A program made the position numbers and the translations under genes. A DNA stretch of 64,000 bases from Gautieria morchelliformis (Eukaryota; Basidiomycota; Agaricomycetes; Gomphales; Gomphaceae), in assembly GCA_015179125.1 (NCBI GenBank), contig WHVA01000154.1, forward strand, positions 124,001 through 188,000, read 5' to 3'. Positions 12,371-23,959 of the stretch are shown one piece after another (position 1 is the stretch's first letter; every line of letters begins with the position of its first letter). The notes beneath the pieces are model-generated. The model made no database searches, had not been told where the DNA came from, and saw only the letters and a program-made list of their open reading frames with translations.

Positions 12371-12618
12371 CTGATCAAAATCATAATCGATCATGCCCAC
12401 CAGACAATTGGCCACTACGGTCAACTGAAAACTTCAAACTACATTCGAAGAACATACTGGTGGCCCAGTATGGCCTCAGACTTCGAGGCATTCTGCACTT
12501 TGTGCGCGAAGTGTCAGACTACCAAGACAGGCATGCAGCGGCCTGCAGGGCTACTGCATAGCCTGCCCATACCTGATAGACCATGGCAATCTATCGGTAT
12601 CGATTTCATGGGCCCCGT
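12371..12618 (+). mobile_element. Gypsy-1 integrase fragment
   Basis: It matches 20565-20785 of the fuller Gypsy-1 copy. It covers the HHCC zinc-binding domain (motif FCTLCAKCQTTKTG) and the start of the core (PWQSIGIDFMGP). The match stops at the GGGCCCC run, where the palindromic minisatellite begins. It is only a short relic. Confidence 0.85.
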
Positions 12619-12998
12619 AGGCCGCCTGGCCGTACGGTGCACCTGTATGATACGCCGCTCCTCTTGGTATGGTGCAGGTGTACCGTACTGTGAGGGGCAG
12701 CGGGATACCGTGCACACGCACCGTTTGGAGGGGCGGCGGCATACGGTGCAGGTGCACCGTACTGTGAGGGGCAGCGGCCTACAGTGCCCGTACACCGTAC
12801 GCAGGGGCAGCGGCATACGGTGCACGTGCACCGTACTGAGGGGCAGCGGCATACGGTGCACATGCACCGTTCGGAAGGGCAGCGGCCTACGGTGCGTGTG
12901 CACCGTACGGAGGGGCAGCGGGATACGGTGCACGTGCACCGTATGGAGGGTCAGCGGGATACGGTGCGCGTGCACCGTACTGAGGATGCGAGGGGATG
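12619..12998. repeat. Palindromic minisatellite array 1 (36-bp unit)
   Basis: About ten units occur here, and the last five are spaced exactly 36 bp apart. The unit is a 20-bp palindrome, TACGGTGCACGTGCACCGTA in its best form (12816-12835), followed by a 16-bp spacer such as CTGAGGGGCAGCGGCA. Variation concentrates at the palindrome centre (CACGTG, CACATG, CAGGTG and others) and in the last spacer bases. Because 36 is a multiple of 3, several frames stay open on both strands. One reads as a Tyr-Gly-Ala-Pro-rich 12-residue repeat, so it may have come from a low-complexity coding repeat, but nothing shows that it is translated. Confidence 0.9.
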
Positions 12999-13337
12999 GC
13001 TCAGGGGAACCGAAGGTAGAGGCGTAGGGACGGGCGTCTGAGTTTCACACCCATGTATTTTACAGCAGGTCGTACATGTAATTTACAATGGGCTGTATAT
13101 GATTCAAACCGCTGGCGTCTGCCGCCTGCCCCACATATCCGGGCCCTTTCTACCATAGACATATGCCGTCTATCATCGGCTAGAGTGCAAGCGCGCATCT
13201 ACACACCAATACATGGCGTCGGGAGGGTGGTAGACTCACCCATTTCAACGCCTTCAAAGCTACCTCTGAGGCAGCACTCTTAGCCTGTTTATCGGTTCTC
13301 CAATACACTTGGAGCACACAACTCGCCGGCACACCGT
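12999..13337. other. Shared 3' flank of the arrays, then unassigned sequence
   Basis: About 140 bp after the last unit (to about 13121) is almost identical to 25126-25265, which follows array 2. The pair was therefore copied or moved together with flanking sequence. From 13122 to 13337 I see no gene I can support; the 5' end of the cyclin gene may have lain here. Confidence 0.6.
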
Positions 13338-14694
13338 GTACGCGCCGCACGACATTCGCGTCTATCCCATTCGCCCTCTGGGCCACCTTCTGGCCTCAGT
13401 GACGCGTCTACCGCGGCTCTCCCGTTTACGCCCTCCGCACAGTTTGACCACTTCATGCAGAAGCTGCTGCAGACAACACAAGTCAGCCAGTCCGACATTG
13501 TGCTGTCTCTCCATTACGTTTATAGACTAAAGAAGGAGAATGATTTCACGAGTGGTTAGCCAGGAAGCGAGTTCCGAGTCGCCGTGGTTGTCCTCATCAT
13601 GGCCAATAAATTTGCTGACGAGTGAGTTTACATTGAGATATCTTGGAGGACTATAAATTGATGTCGGGGTATCTAGCAACACGGACACGAATAAAACGTG
13701 GTCCGAGGTGTCCGACATCCAGCTAAACGAAATAAACAAAACGGAACGTGAATTTCTACTTGGAGTTGGCTTCCGTTTATACGTCAGTACGGAAACCTAC
13801 AAGGCATGGGTGAACTTGCTGAAGGGTCTAGTCTCCAAAGAGTGAGACAAGCAGCAATGGCCATATGCGCGAGACGACATGACATGCATCTGGTGTATGA
13901 CAGCTCATCAGCATCGGGCACGTTCTTCCTCGCTCCTGCCATACCTGAAGTCGCCGCACCCTTTCACGTTCGTTTCCCCAGCGTCCTCCAATCCATTTGC
14001 GGATGTTCCAAGAATGTATGGGGAGTCGAATTCCTACGTGGCGGCACGGCAGGGTGCAACGTAGGAATTCGACGGCATCGCCTTCTGCCCTCCTTGGGTT
14101 TTGCTCCCCGGACCTCCTCCCAAGCGACCAATTTCACTTGACATGAGTATTTTGCGACCAACTAGGGGGCCAGCAAGCGCAGGATCTTCATACCCGTTGT
14201 CTGCATTCGCAAAGTTATCTTTGGACAGGTACGAAGCGCCTTCTCGCTTGACTCCCCCCAGGTCAAAGCACGCATTAGAAGTTCCGCAGACCTTAGCCGC
14301 ACCTTATACTTTACAAGAACGTAATGTTCCTGCCGATCCTCAGGTATGGCTTTGAATTGGATGTCCTTCATTTACCATGCTGCCTTTACAGAATTTCTAT
14401 TACTATGCTCTCGCGAGTTCACCCGCCAGCGCTGAGAGCGATAATCGCGTGCGCAAGGCGTTATTGCGATCTCACCAACCGGTGTACTGTCCAAATCCAT
14501 CATATTTCCCCCCACCGCCGCCGCCGCCGCAACCTATATATGTTCGGTCTGCCAGTGCCAGTCCGAGACACCCATTTCCCTCGCTTCACTACTCGCACTC
14601 GCATTCTTCGCATATCCGTCCGCATGGCCAGTCCTACTATAGCGTTATTAGGTATGATTATTTTTCTCTACAACAATCACCGTCATACATCTGA
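13338..14694 (+). pseudogene. Cyclin pseudogene (PHO80/Pcl-like cyclin box)
   Basis: The translation matches a Pho85-type (Pcl/PHO80) cyclin box: VLSLHYVYRLKKEN, then VAVVVLIMANKFADD, then EVSDIQLNEINKTEREFLLG and FRLYVSTETYKAWVNLLKGL. Such cyclins activate a Pho85-like kinase in nutrient and cell-cycle control. Two introns fit: 13622-13676, which restores FADD-NTDTNKTW, and 14344-14391. A Ser/Pro-rich tail with a run of prolines follows and stays open to 14694. Three in-frame stops interrupt it: TAG 13557-13559, TGA 13843-13845 and TAG 14062-14064. Each is one C-to-T change from CAG or CGA. The amino end is unclear because a minisatellite lies close upstream. The family call is by eye. Confidence 0.75.
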
Positions 14695-14837
14695 AACATA
14701 TAGATACTAAGCTGTGAGTTCAAAAAGAATATGTGGCATTCATCTAGGACATTTTCTGACGTACATGTCTGGTTGCGGTGTTTGGCACTGCCAAACTTTG
14801 GGGTGAGATGACAGCTGCGCTTGATTGAGTTCATGTG

Positions 14838-14905
14838 GACTTTTTTTTTTTTTTTTTATATCCAATTTATTGTCTTTTGGGGAGTAGCCCTATGTAAGAC
14901 AGTTC
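14838..14905 (-). mobile_element. LINE 3' end fragment with poly(A)
   Basis: A T run is followed by CCAATTTATTGTCTTTTGGGG and CCCTATGTAAGACAGT. Read on the minus strand this is a LINE 3' UTR ending in AATAAATTGG and a poly(A) tail. The same end is at 62654 onward. Only about 50 bases of the LINE remain here, as in a severely 5'-truncated insertion. Confidence 0.65.
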
Positions 14906-14982
14906 ATACAAAGCGCCAGTCAACATGATATCTCTATGCGTCCTTTAATTATCAGTCTCTGCTTATGCTCCGTGGGCGAGGC

Positions 14983-15195
14983 TGTAAATAACCCATGTAT
15001 CTACATGTACATTAGTTATTACATAATCCCAGTGGGCCCCTTAGGGACCCACTGTATAGTTTATGCGTGGGAACCGGCTAGCGGTCCCCATTGCATCTTA
15101 CCCTTACACTGTCACTACGTAGCATCAGAATACCACACATTGGTCAAGTTCTGTCGTGCTCTTGTGACTTAAGGCTTAAGATAGACATCTTTACA
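14983..15195 (+). repeat. Gypsy-1 5' LTR
   Basis: The 213-bp LTR begins TGTAAATAACC and ends CATCTTTACA. It is about 90% identical by eye to 3144-3354. A CTGTGGG-like flank rather than a purine tract lies on its left, in keeping with a 5' LTR. I could not match the following bases to a standard tRNA primer site. Confidence 0.88.
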
Positions 15196-18100
15196 CCTTT
15201 TTGAACTATCCTGCGGTTGATCGCCACGCGACCAACCGATAGTGGATTCGAAGCAATCTTGAAAAAGATCGCTGCGCTGACGACTAAACATCGTTGAGAC
15301 CCTCCAGTAGACCTTCTACTGTCGGCTGCAAGCATGATGATTCCACGCAGTCGAAGACAGACACGAGCAACGAGCTTGAGGTCCACGCCCCAGGTGCAGC
15401 CTAGCGACATGACGGCTGACACTATCCTGGACCAAGAGAACAGGATGATAGAAGACGGAGAGATTGTAGATCTCACCGCCCTCGTCCCCTCAGTAGAGGA
15501 CGAGGAAAACCTCGACCACGTCTCGTCGAGCGTGGCTGAGGAAGAGACGACGCCGGGCGACGAGCCGGCGCTGCCCCCCCATCTCTCTCTGCCCAAGGAC
15601 AAAGGAAAGGGCAGAGAAGTCTCGCCGTTGTCAGACGGTAGAGCAACAACGTCAAGGCGGGCACAAAGCCACGACTCAAACCGATGCTCACGAAGTAGAG
15701 TGACGATGATCGTCCCTGAAGGAGGACGACAGCAAAAGGGACGAGCCCCAGATGAGGGTCAGGACTCGTAATACTCGAGCTCTAGTCGCAAGAGCTCGAG
15801 GGCTCACGCCATCGACCACGAGACGGCAGAGGCCCTGAACAAACAGGTGCAGGCTGCGCTGCACCGAAGTACGCTGATGCGCCACAAGCACGATCAGCTG
15901 GCATCGCAGCTTGACAACGCCGCCGCCGCCCTAATGGCAATCGGCAAGGAACTCAACCAGGCGGAGGAGGTCAGGCTGCAAGATGCAGCCACGCTGGAGG
16001 ACGTCCAGAAAGCACTCCGCCCATGCGGGGAGCGCGACGCAACTCGTCCGAGCTCGCGACAGTCCACAGCCAATGAACGCAGTCGCGACGTGAAAGACCC
16101 CCGCCGAAAGGAGCAAGACAAGCAGCGAATGCCGCCACCAGCCGTCCCGGTCGACCAGGACGTAAGGTTCGGGAACGAACCTCAAGAACAACTGGCTGCC
16201 CAACGGACAGCCGTAAAATGATCCAACAGATCATTAGGGATCAGGTCGCCTCAGAGCCTGACTCTGAAACGATGACCGAGAGCTTAGAGCTCAAAGTCGC
16301 ACACTGGCAGCGTAAAGAAGCCACAGCCACGCGCCGCCACACATGGGCACTCGAGCTACTAGCGAAAAACGCTGAAGAGACAGTGGCCCACAGCCACACC
16401 GCTCAGCTGCCCGACGAGCAGCTCACGCAAGCCGTACAAGGCGCACGGCAGGCGCGCGCAGCCTACAACAGCAGGCTAAAGATCCGCAACGCAGGACTGA
16501 CCGGGGACACCAGGCACAAAACGCCCCCGGAAATGAGAGCACAGAATGCTCCCGATCCCGAGCCCGATCCAGGCCCGGGGCCCGTCAGGGCATATAACAG
16601 CCTGCCCTGTGCGGCATTGCAACCGCGCAAGCGATCCATGGCCCCAACGGAAGGCCAGGGAATCCCTGACCAGGCCGACGTCGTACCAATGGAGCTGTAT
16701 GACGGGATCACACGGATGATCCGCGTGGCGTTAGCAGACGCCGTGGACACAGACCCAGAGAAGTATGTGCTAGCGAAAGGCAGCGTAAAGTTGGCTCACC
16801 CCGAGCCATATGCCGGGGGATCTGACCTCGAAGAGTTTGAAATCTTTGTGGCAGCCATCCTACGATGGCTAAAAATGAATTGCCTCCTAGGGCCAACCAG
16901 CATTGACATGCAGGTCGGCTATGTGGGCACTCGCCTCACCAGCGAAGCCCAGGAATGGTTCCTTTGAAACGTAGAACGCTTCGATCGCCAGGTCCGCAGC
17001 TGGACGCTGGAAACTGTGATGCAAGGCCTTCAAAAGAGGTTCCTGCATACACTGACATACCATCACGCATCGAATAAATTCGACATGGTCATGCAAGGCA
17101 TGAAAACCGTTCAGGAGATGCTGAACGAGCTCATGAAATACGTGGCACGTATGATACAGCCGCCAGGCAAGTACACGTTCCGGAGATGGTTCGTATCGGC
17201 GCTGCACGAAACACTGTGCAACGAGGTCCTCAAAAAGGGCTATAATGCCGAGAGCAGCTCAATAGAGCAACTCTTCGAGACGGCCCGGATGATCGAGGAG
17301 GCATCCCGATACAACATGGGGATGCGCCGCGCAGAAAGCGCGGCAGCAACGGCAAGTGCTGCCCAGCTCACAGGGAGCAAGCCGTTGACACAAACGGGCC
17401 TGACCAGGCCCAGCCTGTTCGCAAGAAGCGGAACAGGGCAACGGCTACCGCCCTCATGCCCAGCACAAGCTGGACGCCCGCCTGAAGCTAAACAGCCTCA
17501 AGCGTCAGGGTCGTCCCCCAGACCTGCCCCACCGATGAAAACGGCGGGCCGGCCTAATGATAGGCCCAGCGGCAGCCAAAGCAACACCACATGCTTTGAA
17601 TGCGGCCACCCTGGCCACAAGAAGGCATAGTGCCCCCGGCTTAGGTCCGGTATAAGGACAGCGGCCGTGAGGCACAATGATGAAGCTGAGGATCCGGAAA
17701 CGGGTCTCGGTCAAAATTCTCTGCAACAGATTGATGAAGAGGGGGAGGGTGATCCCCAACCCAGCGACACTCGGGATAATGGAGATGCGCCGGCTGAAGA
17801 GTGGGACCCTGAACCGTCCCAATACTATGAATGGGACGAAGAGGTGGAAGACACCACCTACAGGTCCAGCGCGATCAGATTCGCGCTGGAAGATGAAACC
17901 GCCACGAAGGTCATGGCGGCACGCACATCGGTCACGCCAGACAAGGCGGCCGAGCTGGTGTATCACCACCAAAGCAAACACAGGACGCGGCCAACGCGTC
18001 CACGCAGTGAGAACCGTATCCTATCGGGGTACTGGGAAATAAACGGCGTAAAAGCCCACTGCCTGCTAGATAGCGGCAGCGAAGGGGTACTGCTATCCCC

Positions 18101-20926
18101 CGAATTCACGCGAGCTACAGGGATGAAGACATTCTCCCTGGAGCAGCCAATCGCGCTGCAGCTAGCCTGCATAGGCAGCCGTTCCACGATCAACTATGGA
18201 ACGAACACGACCATCAAGTTTGGTCGTGGGACGTACGACGAATATTTCGACGTAGCAAACATCGAATATTTCAACGTAGCAAATGTCGAATATTACCACG
18301 CGATCTTAGGGACACCGTTCCTAAGGAGATTCGGCATAACCCTGGACTTCTCAAGCCCAGGGACGATTCGCAAGGGAAACGAAGTGATCCCAACAGGCAA
18401 GGTCTCATTCGACGACGACGAATCAAAGAACGAGGACAAAGGGCCACGGGTGAGCATGATGACCCAGGCACCGAAGCCAAACCTGGCTCATTGAAGCCAG
18501 GAGGATGAGTCGCGGGACGACTTGTCCTCAAACTCACCCTACAGCCGTAGGGAGAGATGCTCTCACCTAACGGTGAAAGCGATGGGAAAGAAGAAAGCGG
18601 GCCCACGCGCCGCGGGACCTAATAGACGCCAACAGCGCCTAAGGGCATCTAAGCCAACCACTACCATCATCCTCACGGATGATGACCTTCCTCGCCTCCG
18701 CGAGGAATGGATGGAAAAAATCACTGACCTAGTCAGTGGAATTCCATTAGAACTCCCGCCACTACGGGAGATCAACCATGAGATCAACCTCATCAATCCC
18801 AACAAGCGCATGCGGTATCGACTACCAAAATGCCCCGAACACTTCCGAGAGGAACTGTCGGCTAAGATAGAAAGATACACCACTGCAAAGTGGTGGATTC
18901 AGGCAGTAGCGCAGCAGGCAGTGCCCATGCTGTGTGTGCCGAAGAAGAACGGTACGTTGAGAACCGTCTTCGATCTGCGCCAGCAGAACGAGAACACGGT
19001 GAAGGACGTCACACCCTTCCCGGATCAAGATATCATACGCAGCGACATGGCTTGCTGCCAATATCGAACAACACTCGATATGTCAGAAGCATACGAGCAC
19101 ATCCGGATTCATCCGGATCACGTAGCAAAGACAGCCTTTGCCACGATCCTCGGCACCTTCAGGAGCCAGGTGATACAGATGGGGGACTGTAACGCCCCAT
19201 CAACATTCCAACGGCTGATGACAGCCATTTTCCGCAACTGCATAGGTCGCTTCGTCCATATATACATGGACAACATCTTCATATTCTCGCTCTCAATACA
19301 AGAGCATGAAGAGCACCTCTACATCGTCTTTGACAGACTGAGGAAGAACCACCTCTTTCTGAGCAAGAAAAAGGTGGACCTCTACTCCATCCGAATGGAG
19401 TGCCTCGGCCATATGATTGATGGCCAAGGGGTACATGCCGACGAGGACAAGATGCAACGCATCTGCGAGTGGCGCAGACCACGGACATTCAACAACGTCC
19501 AGCATTTCCTCGGGCTGGTACAGTACCTGGCACACTACATGCTGGATGTTAGCGCATATACCACCCCGCTATTGGGCTGTGCGCGTAATAACCGTCCATT
19601 CGAATGGACGCCACTACTAGACAAATGCTGGAAAAGCATTAAGGCGTTGGCCTGTAAGGCCCCGATCCTGCGTCCAGTAGACGCAAGGTGCCCAGAGCCG
19701 ATCTGGGTGATCACCGACGGATCAAAAGCCGGTGTCGGTGCGGTCTACCGCCAAGGTCCTGACTGGAAAACTAATTGACCTGCCGGCTTCTTGTCAAAGA
19801 AGTTCAGCATTGCTCAGCAACACTACCGGACTCACGAGCACGAGACGATCGCGGTGCTCGAGGCTCTCATGAAATGGGGGGACAAACTGCTGGGGCGAAG
19901 GTTCACCCTCGTCACAGACCACAAAGGGCTCGAGTACTTCGAGACCCAGAAGAGCCTATCTGACCGACAGGTCAGATGGTGGGAGTTTCTCTCCCAGTTC
20001 AATTTCAACACCGTTCATGTTGACGGTATAGAGAACAAGGTAGCGGACTGCCTGTTGCGCTACTACGAGAGCGACACGAGTGATGACAATCACCCGGACC
20101 ATGTCTTCGTGAACGTGGATGCGTGTTTGGACCCGGACGGTGAGTTATTGCCCACCGACCGGTATGTCGAGTTGCGAACAGCGGCGACAAGACACTCTAA
20201 ACACCTTGCTGAGAAGACAGAGGCGAGAGTAACAGAAGCCGCCGCATTAAACGAGGGCTCACCAGAGCCCGCAAACGTCGCCGTGTCCCGCGACGACGAC
20301 GATGACGTCAGAGCCATCGCCGCAGGAAATGACGGCGCGCCCCTGCACCGGATCGTCGAACAAGGCGTAGACCTGTCTAAGGTCCTACGAGACGCGTACC
20401 ACAGGGACACCATGTTCACAAAGATCATGGCGCATCTGGATGCGCACCCGAGATTTGGGATCCGGGACAGGCTGATCTGGACTAAGAATCAGCTCAAAAG
20501 AGACGTCATTGCCGTCCCCCGCTCTGTTCTTCAGGGGGGAAGGAAGCTGATCGAAATTATCATCGATTGGGAACATCCGATAGTCGGCCACTACGGCCAT
20601 CTGAAGACTTCGAACTACGTTCGAAGAGCATATTGGTGGCCGGGCATGAGCCCAGACATAGAAGCATTCTGCACATCGTGCGTGAGGTGTCAGATGACGA
20701 AAACCGGACCACAACAGCCCAAAGGCCTACTACACAGCCTACCCATTCCGGATAGCCCGTGGCAGTCGATTGGCATCGACTTCATGGGGCCCCTGCCCAA
20801 ATCCAACGACTGTGACTACCTGATGGTAGTCATCGACCGACTAACGTCGCTCGTACACCTCGTACCAACCACGACGAGCGTGTCAGCCAAGGGAGTAGCC
20901 TGGCTGTTTCTGAAGGAGGTCATCCG
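14983..20926 (+). mobile_element. Gypsy-1 chromovirus, most complete copy (5' LTR to integrase core)
   Basis: After the 5' LTR come a gag N-terminal region rich in Glu/Arg/Lys with probable coiled coil (about 15334-16216), the gag capsid region (about 16218-17270), a zinc knuckle near 17600 (CFECGHPGHKKA), the aspartic protease near 18020-18370 (CLLDSGSEGVLLSPEF), reverse transcriptase (about 18680-19560, VPKKNGTLRTVFDLRQQNEN), RNase H (about 19690-20050), and the integrase zinc-binding domain and first part of the core (20560-20926). It then stops against AT-rich sequence and the LINE. The copy is broken, with about five breaks, and has no 3' LTR next to it. Confidence 0.93.
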
Positions 20927-20953
20927 ACTTTTAGGAATAATATATCAGATATA

Positions 20954-22045
20954 TCAGGACAGATATATTTGATGACTCAGGGAGTGGGGACTCTTCGTGC
21001 ATCCCTGTGCACAGTATATGCGCGAGCTGACTAAGCTCTGTGGAGCGAGTCGCCACTGATTGATGTAGGTCACGTGACCGAGTCGAGGAAGAAACAGGTG
21101 AGAACAGAGGAACAAGGGGTCCGAAGCTTTCGCTTTTGGAACAGTATAGTGTAGCCAGTTATAGTACTGCTCGCAGGTCGGTGCGGTGTCTGCTACCTCC
21201 TTCAGGTGTTCCCCTAACCTCTCGTTGTATTTCTCCCAATCCACCAGTCGATAGTTGTGTTTCGAGGCTTCTTGTGATGCAGTCGCGGTCATGTCTAGGG
21301 TCGTGTCGACCGGTATGTGGTCGCTGCATGCTGGCTGGGCTCCGGGAACTGTGGTGCATTGTAAAACAGCATTCGTGAGCTCCGCTGACATGAAAATATT
21401 GTCCGTGCGTGTGTGGTTGCCCGTCGCCTGCGCAACGAGAGTTGGGAGGTCCTTTGGCAGCGTCATTATGAGGTCCCTCTCCACCGTCGCTTCCAGGAGC
21501 AGCTGGGCTGAATCGAGGTTGCTCCGCGTGAAGAGGTGCGCGTTCCTCTCTTCGTCCCACTGTGGATGATGTCGGTTGAAATCTCCGAGCCATATCATTC
21601 CTGCGTACTCCTCGCCCCTCCCCACGCGTGCTGCCTGTGCCTGTAAATACTGGTTAACCGTATGAATGCTTTCCGAGTGCGCGCAATCGCAATAGAAATT
21701 TAGAATCAGCACTACAGCGTTCTGTGTTCTTATTCTAACTCCCGTTACGTCTGGGTGTCCCACGTCTATCGCCTCCCACGTGTCCGTTTTTATTCTCCTG
21801 TTGATCAATATCATGGATCGGGTGCGTTTTTCCTTGTCTTTGTAGTGTGTCTTGGGATAGATCGTGTACCAACAGTGGGTCACTCGAGCGTTGCCCAGAT
21901 GATCTATGTATGGTTCTTGAATCGCTAGCACGTCGTATTTGCTTGGCGGGCATCTGCCTAGAAGATCGTTAGTTGCGTGTAAGGATTTGTTAATGTTCTG
22001 CTGCCTTATCCTTAATGTTTTTGTTTGTAGTTGGTCGTCGCTCAT
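20954..22045 (-). pseudogene. LINE ORF2, endonuclease domain only (truncated)
   Basis: The frame starts in the ATGA overlap with ORF1 and encodes an APE-type endonuclease that would nick target DNA. Visible catalytic motifs are AIQEPYI (around residue 42), GDFNRHHPQWDE (154-165), TRTDNIF (about 213) and SDHIPV (241-246). After about residue 310 the translation stops looking like LINE, and the frame closes at 20954 in AT-rich sequence. No reverse transcriptase follows, so this copy could not retrotranspose on its own. Confidence 0.85.
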
Positions 22046-23796
22046 TCCGCCGCCGCCCTGTTTTGGTCCGCTCGCGATTCTGCCCTGTCCCCGTTCGTGT
22101 TACTCCAAAAGTGCTCACTGATGGTGGTTTGCCTTGAGCCTGGCCTAGTGGCTGGTCTTGACCTGCCTCTTGTCTGTGGCTGTTGCCATCCGTCGTCCTT
22201 GTGGCCAATCTGCGGGTTTGCCGTAGCTCGCCTCTGCTGCACTTGTACTCCTGCCCCCGTTTGCTGTCGTTGCCCCTCCGTTCCTCCTTGCTGGTCCATC
22301 CTCTGCTGTCTCCACGCTGTCTCTGCTTGTCCGCTGTGTCCCTCTCCGCCCCCTGCTGCCGTTGCCTGGGGCCATTCCGTGGCCGCTTCGCTTTGCGCGC
22401 CTTGTTGTTCCCAGGTCCAGGGGTTCTCGTCGGGGAAGAACCTGTACGTGCTCTCCGGGTCTCCCTTTTCGATTCTCTCACTGGCCTCTACGAACTTCGG
22501 GCACATTCTGTCCCATGAAGCGTGTCCCATTGCATCGCAATTAACGCATCGGAATTTGGCCGGGTCTGTCTCCTCACATGCTGCTGTTCTGTGCTGCTTC
22601 GCGCATGTGCCGCACGCCTCTTGCCCCTCGCATGCGGCTGCCATGTGTCCGGTGTATCTTTGGCACCTTAGGCATCTCCGCGGCTCCTTCCTCATCCTCC
22701 TCGCCCACGTTCGCTTTCCTGCGATGACCAATCCGTCCCTGATTGCTACGTTCGCAGCGGCTGTGGTGCTAAATCTCGCAATCAGATGCGCCGTGCGTTG
22801 CCCGGGGCTGTGTCTTTGCACTGGCTTTATCCACCTCGTCGTCACCAGTGCGCCCTCCGGTATCCTGGAGTCTCGTTCTATCCTGGCCTGCTCTGCTAGC
22901 GCGTCCGGGGCATGACTGACCGGCACATATTCTACTATCACTGAAACTGCCCGCTCCTTGACCACTGCTGACGCGCTGAACTTGCGCAGGAATTCCTCCC
23001 TTTGGGTCTGAATGATGCTCGCAGCCTCTTGCATGTTCAGATCGAAGACGATACCCCCGTTGGCCAGTTTCTTGACCCCCACGAACCTCAGCTCCATCCC
23101 CCTCCCTGTCTCATTCATCTGCTCCACCGCTTCGTTCGCCTTGGCGACCAGCTCCTGCTCAGTTAACTCGGCGAAGGGATTGGTCTCTGCTGCCGGCTCC
23201 TTGTCCATCAGGACTTGTCTGCTTCTTGCCTTTGCCCTGGCTAGGGTGATGGGGTGCGTAATCGGAACCGTTCCCTTCAGCGCTGTGGCGTACGTCAACT
23301 CGGGCATTGACTCCATTACCCCCCTCCCACGTGTGCTGTTCTCGATCGTTTCTGCTGCTATCTCGGTCGCCCTTACCGTGTCGTAGGTGGCCTCTCTGAG
23401 GGTGTCCGTTGCCTCCTCCGCTTTCCGCATTATTGGCTCTAATTTCTTTTCCACATACTTCATCACTTGCTCTCCTAGGCTCTTTGCCGAGGCATCCATC
23501 ATTAGGATCGCCACGGCCCTCGCTCCTTCCTTCAGTGCTCTGTGTGTGGTGCTCTGGGCCATACTTAGCAGCGCGTAGCTCAGACTTTCCTGGGATATCG
23601 GATCCTCTTTTGCCACGTACTGGTTCTTGTCCAGGAAATTTCGTGCTTGTTCCCTGTTCCGAACCGATGAGTTCACATTGTCTAGCAACTCACCTCTCGT
23701 CCTGGCTTGCTCCCCCTGCTGCGCTGTCCCCGCTCTCGTCCTCGCCAGGTTCGCCGTCCCTGGCGGTTGGCCCTCCGCACTCGTCGGCGTGGCCAT
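22042..23796 (-). CDS. LINE ORF1, gag-like RNA-binding protein (584 aa)
   Basis: This single open frame encodes a nucleic-acid-binding protein that would coat LINE RNA in the RNP. The first 160 residues are charged and helical, with a likely coiled coil near 100-150. A second domain covers about 230-370. Three CCHC-like zinc knuckles lie at about 375-432 (CLRCQRYTGHMAAAC, CGTCAKQHRTAAC, CVNCDAMGHASWDRMC). The tail is Gln/Gly/Arg-rich. It has no stop or frameshift, so it is better preserved than most elements here. Its stop overlaps the ORF2 start in ATGA (22045-22042), an arrangement used for termination-reinitiation in some LINEs. Confidence 0.88.
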   Translation of the reverse strand: MATPTSAEGQPPGTANLARTRAGTAQQGEQARTRGELLDNVNSSVRNREQARNFLDKNQYVAKEDPISQESLSYALLSMAQSTTHRALKEGARAVAILMMDASAKSLGEQVMKYVEKKLEPIMRKAEEATDTLREATYDTVRATEIAAETIENSTRGRGVMESMPELTYATALKGTVPITHPITLARAKARSRQVLMDKEPAAETNPFAELTEQELVAKANEAVEQMNETGRGMELRFVGVKKLANGGIVFDLNMQEAASIIQTQREEFLRKFSASAVVKERAVSVIVEYVPVSHAPDALAEQARIERDSRIPEGALVTTRWIKPVQRHSPGQRTAHLIARFSTTAAANVAIRDGLVIAGKRTWARRMRKEPRRCLRCQRYTGHMAAACEGQEACGTCAKQHRTAACEETDPAKFRCVNCDAMGHASWDRMCPKFVEASERIEKGDPESTYRFFPDENPWTWEQQGAQSEAATEWPQATAAGGGEGHSGQAETAWRQQRMDQQGGTEGQRQQTGAGVQVQQRRATANPQIGHKDDGWQQPQTRGRSRPATRPGSRQTTISEHFWSNTNGDRAESRADQNRAAAE

Positions 23797-23959
23797 TTTT
23801 GCGCTTCTTTGCTTGGAAGCGTTTTGTTGTCTTTAAGTACTGCTCTGAGCTATACTTTTTGCGATCAGGATGTGTGGATGCGTAGTTATAGGAATTTTTG
23901 GTTTTTAGGTGGTGGTGGTAAGCGTGGGAAAAGCAGTTTGCAGATCATTGTTGCACTCT

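Larger units (their letters stand above)
20954..23900 (-). mobile_element. Non-LTR retrotransposon (Tad1-like LINE), 5' part
   Basis: The copy holds a 5' leader (about 23900-23797), an intact ORF1 and the endonuclease part of ORF2. Reverse transcriptase, RNase H and the 3' UTR are missing. LINE insertions usually lose the 5' end, so keeping only the 5' half implies a later deletion or rearrangement next to the Gypsy-1 integrase at 20926. The Tad1 label rests on a zinc-knuckle ORF1, an APE-type endonuclease and a fungal host; clade placement needs the missing reverse transcriptase. Confidence 0.85.

Noticed and set aside
12619-12998. A CRISPR array
   Set aside because: The period is regular, but the units are contiguous with no unique spacers, the repeat is palindromic along its core, and the sequence is eukaryotic with no cas genes.
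22031-22915. A 294-codon plus-strand frame rich in Cys and Ser
   Set aside because: It is antisense to the LINE ORF1, whose zinc knuckles and open frame are convincing.
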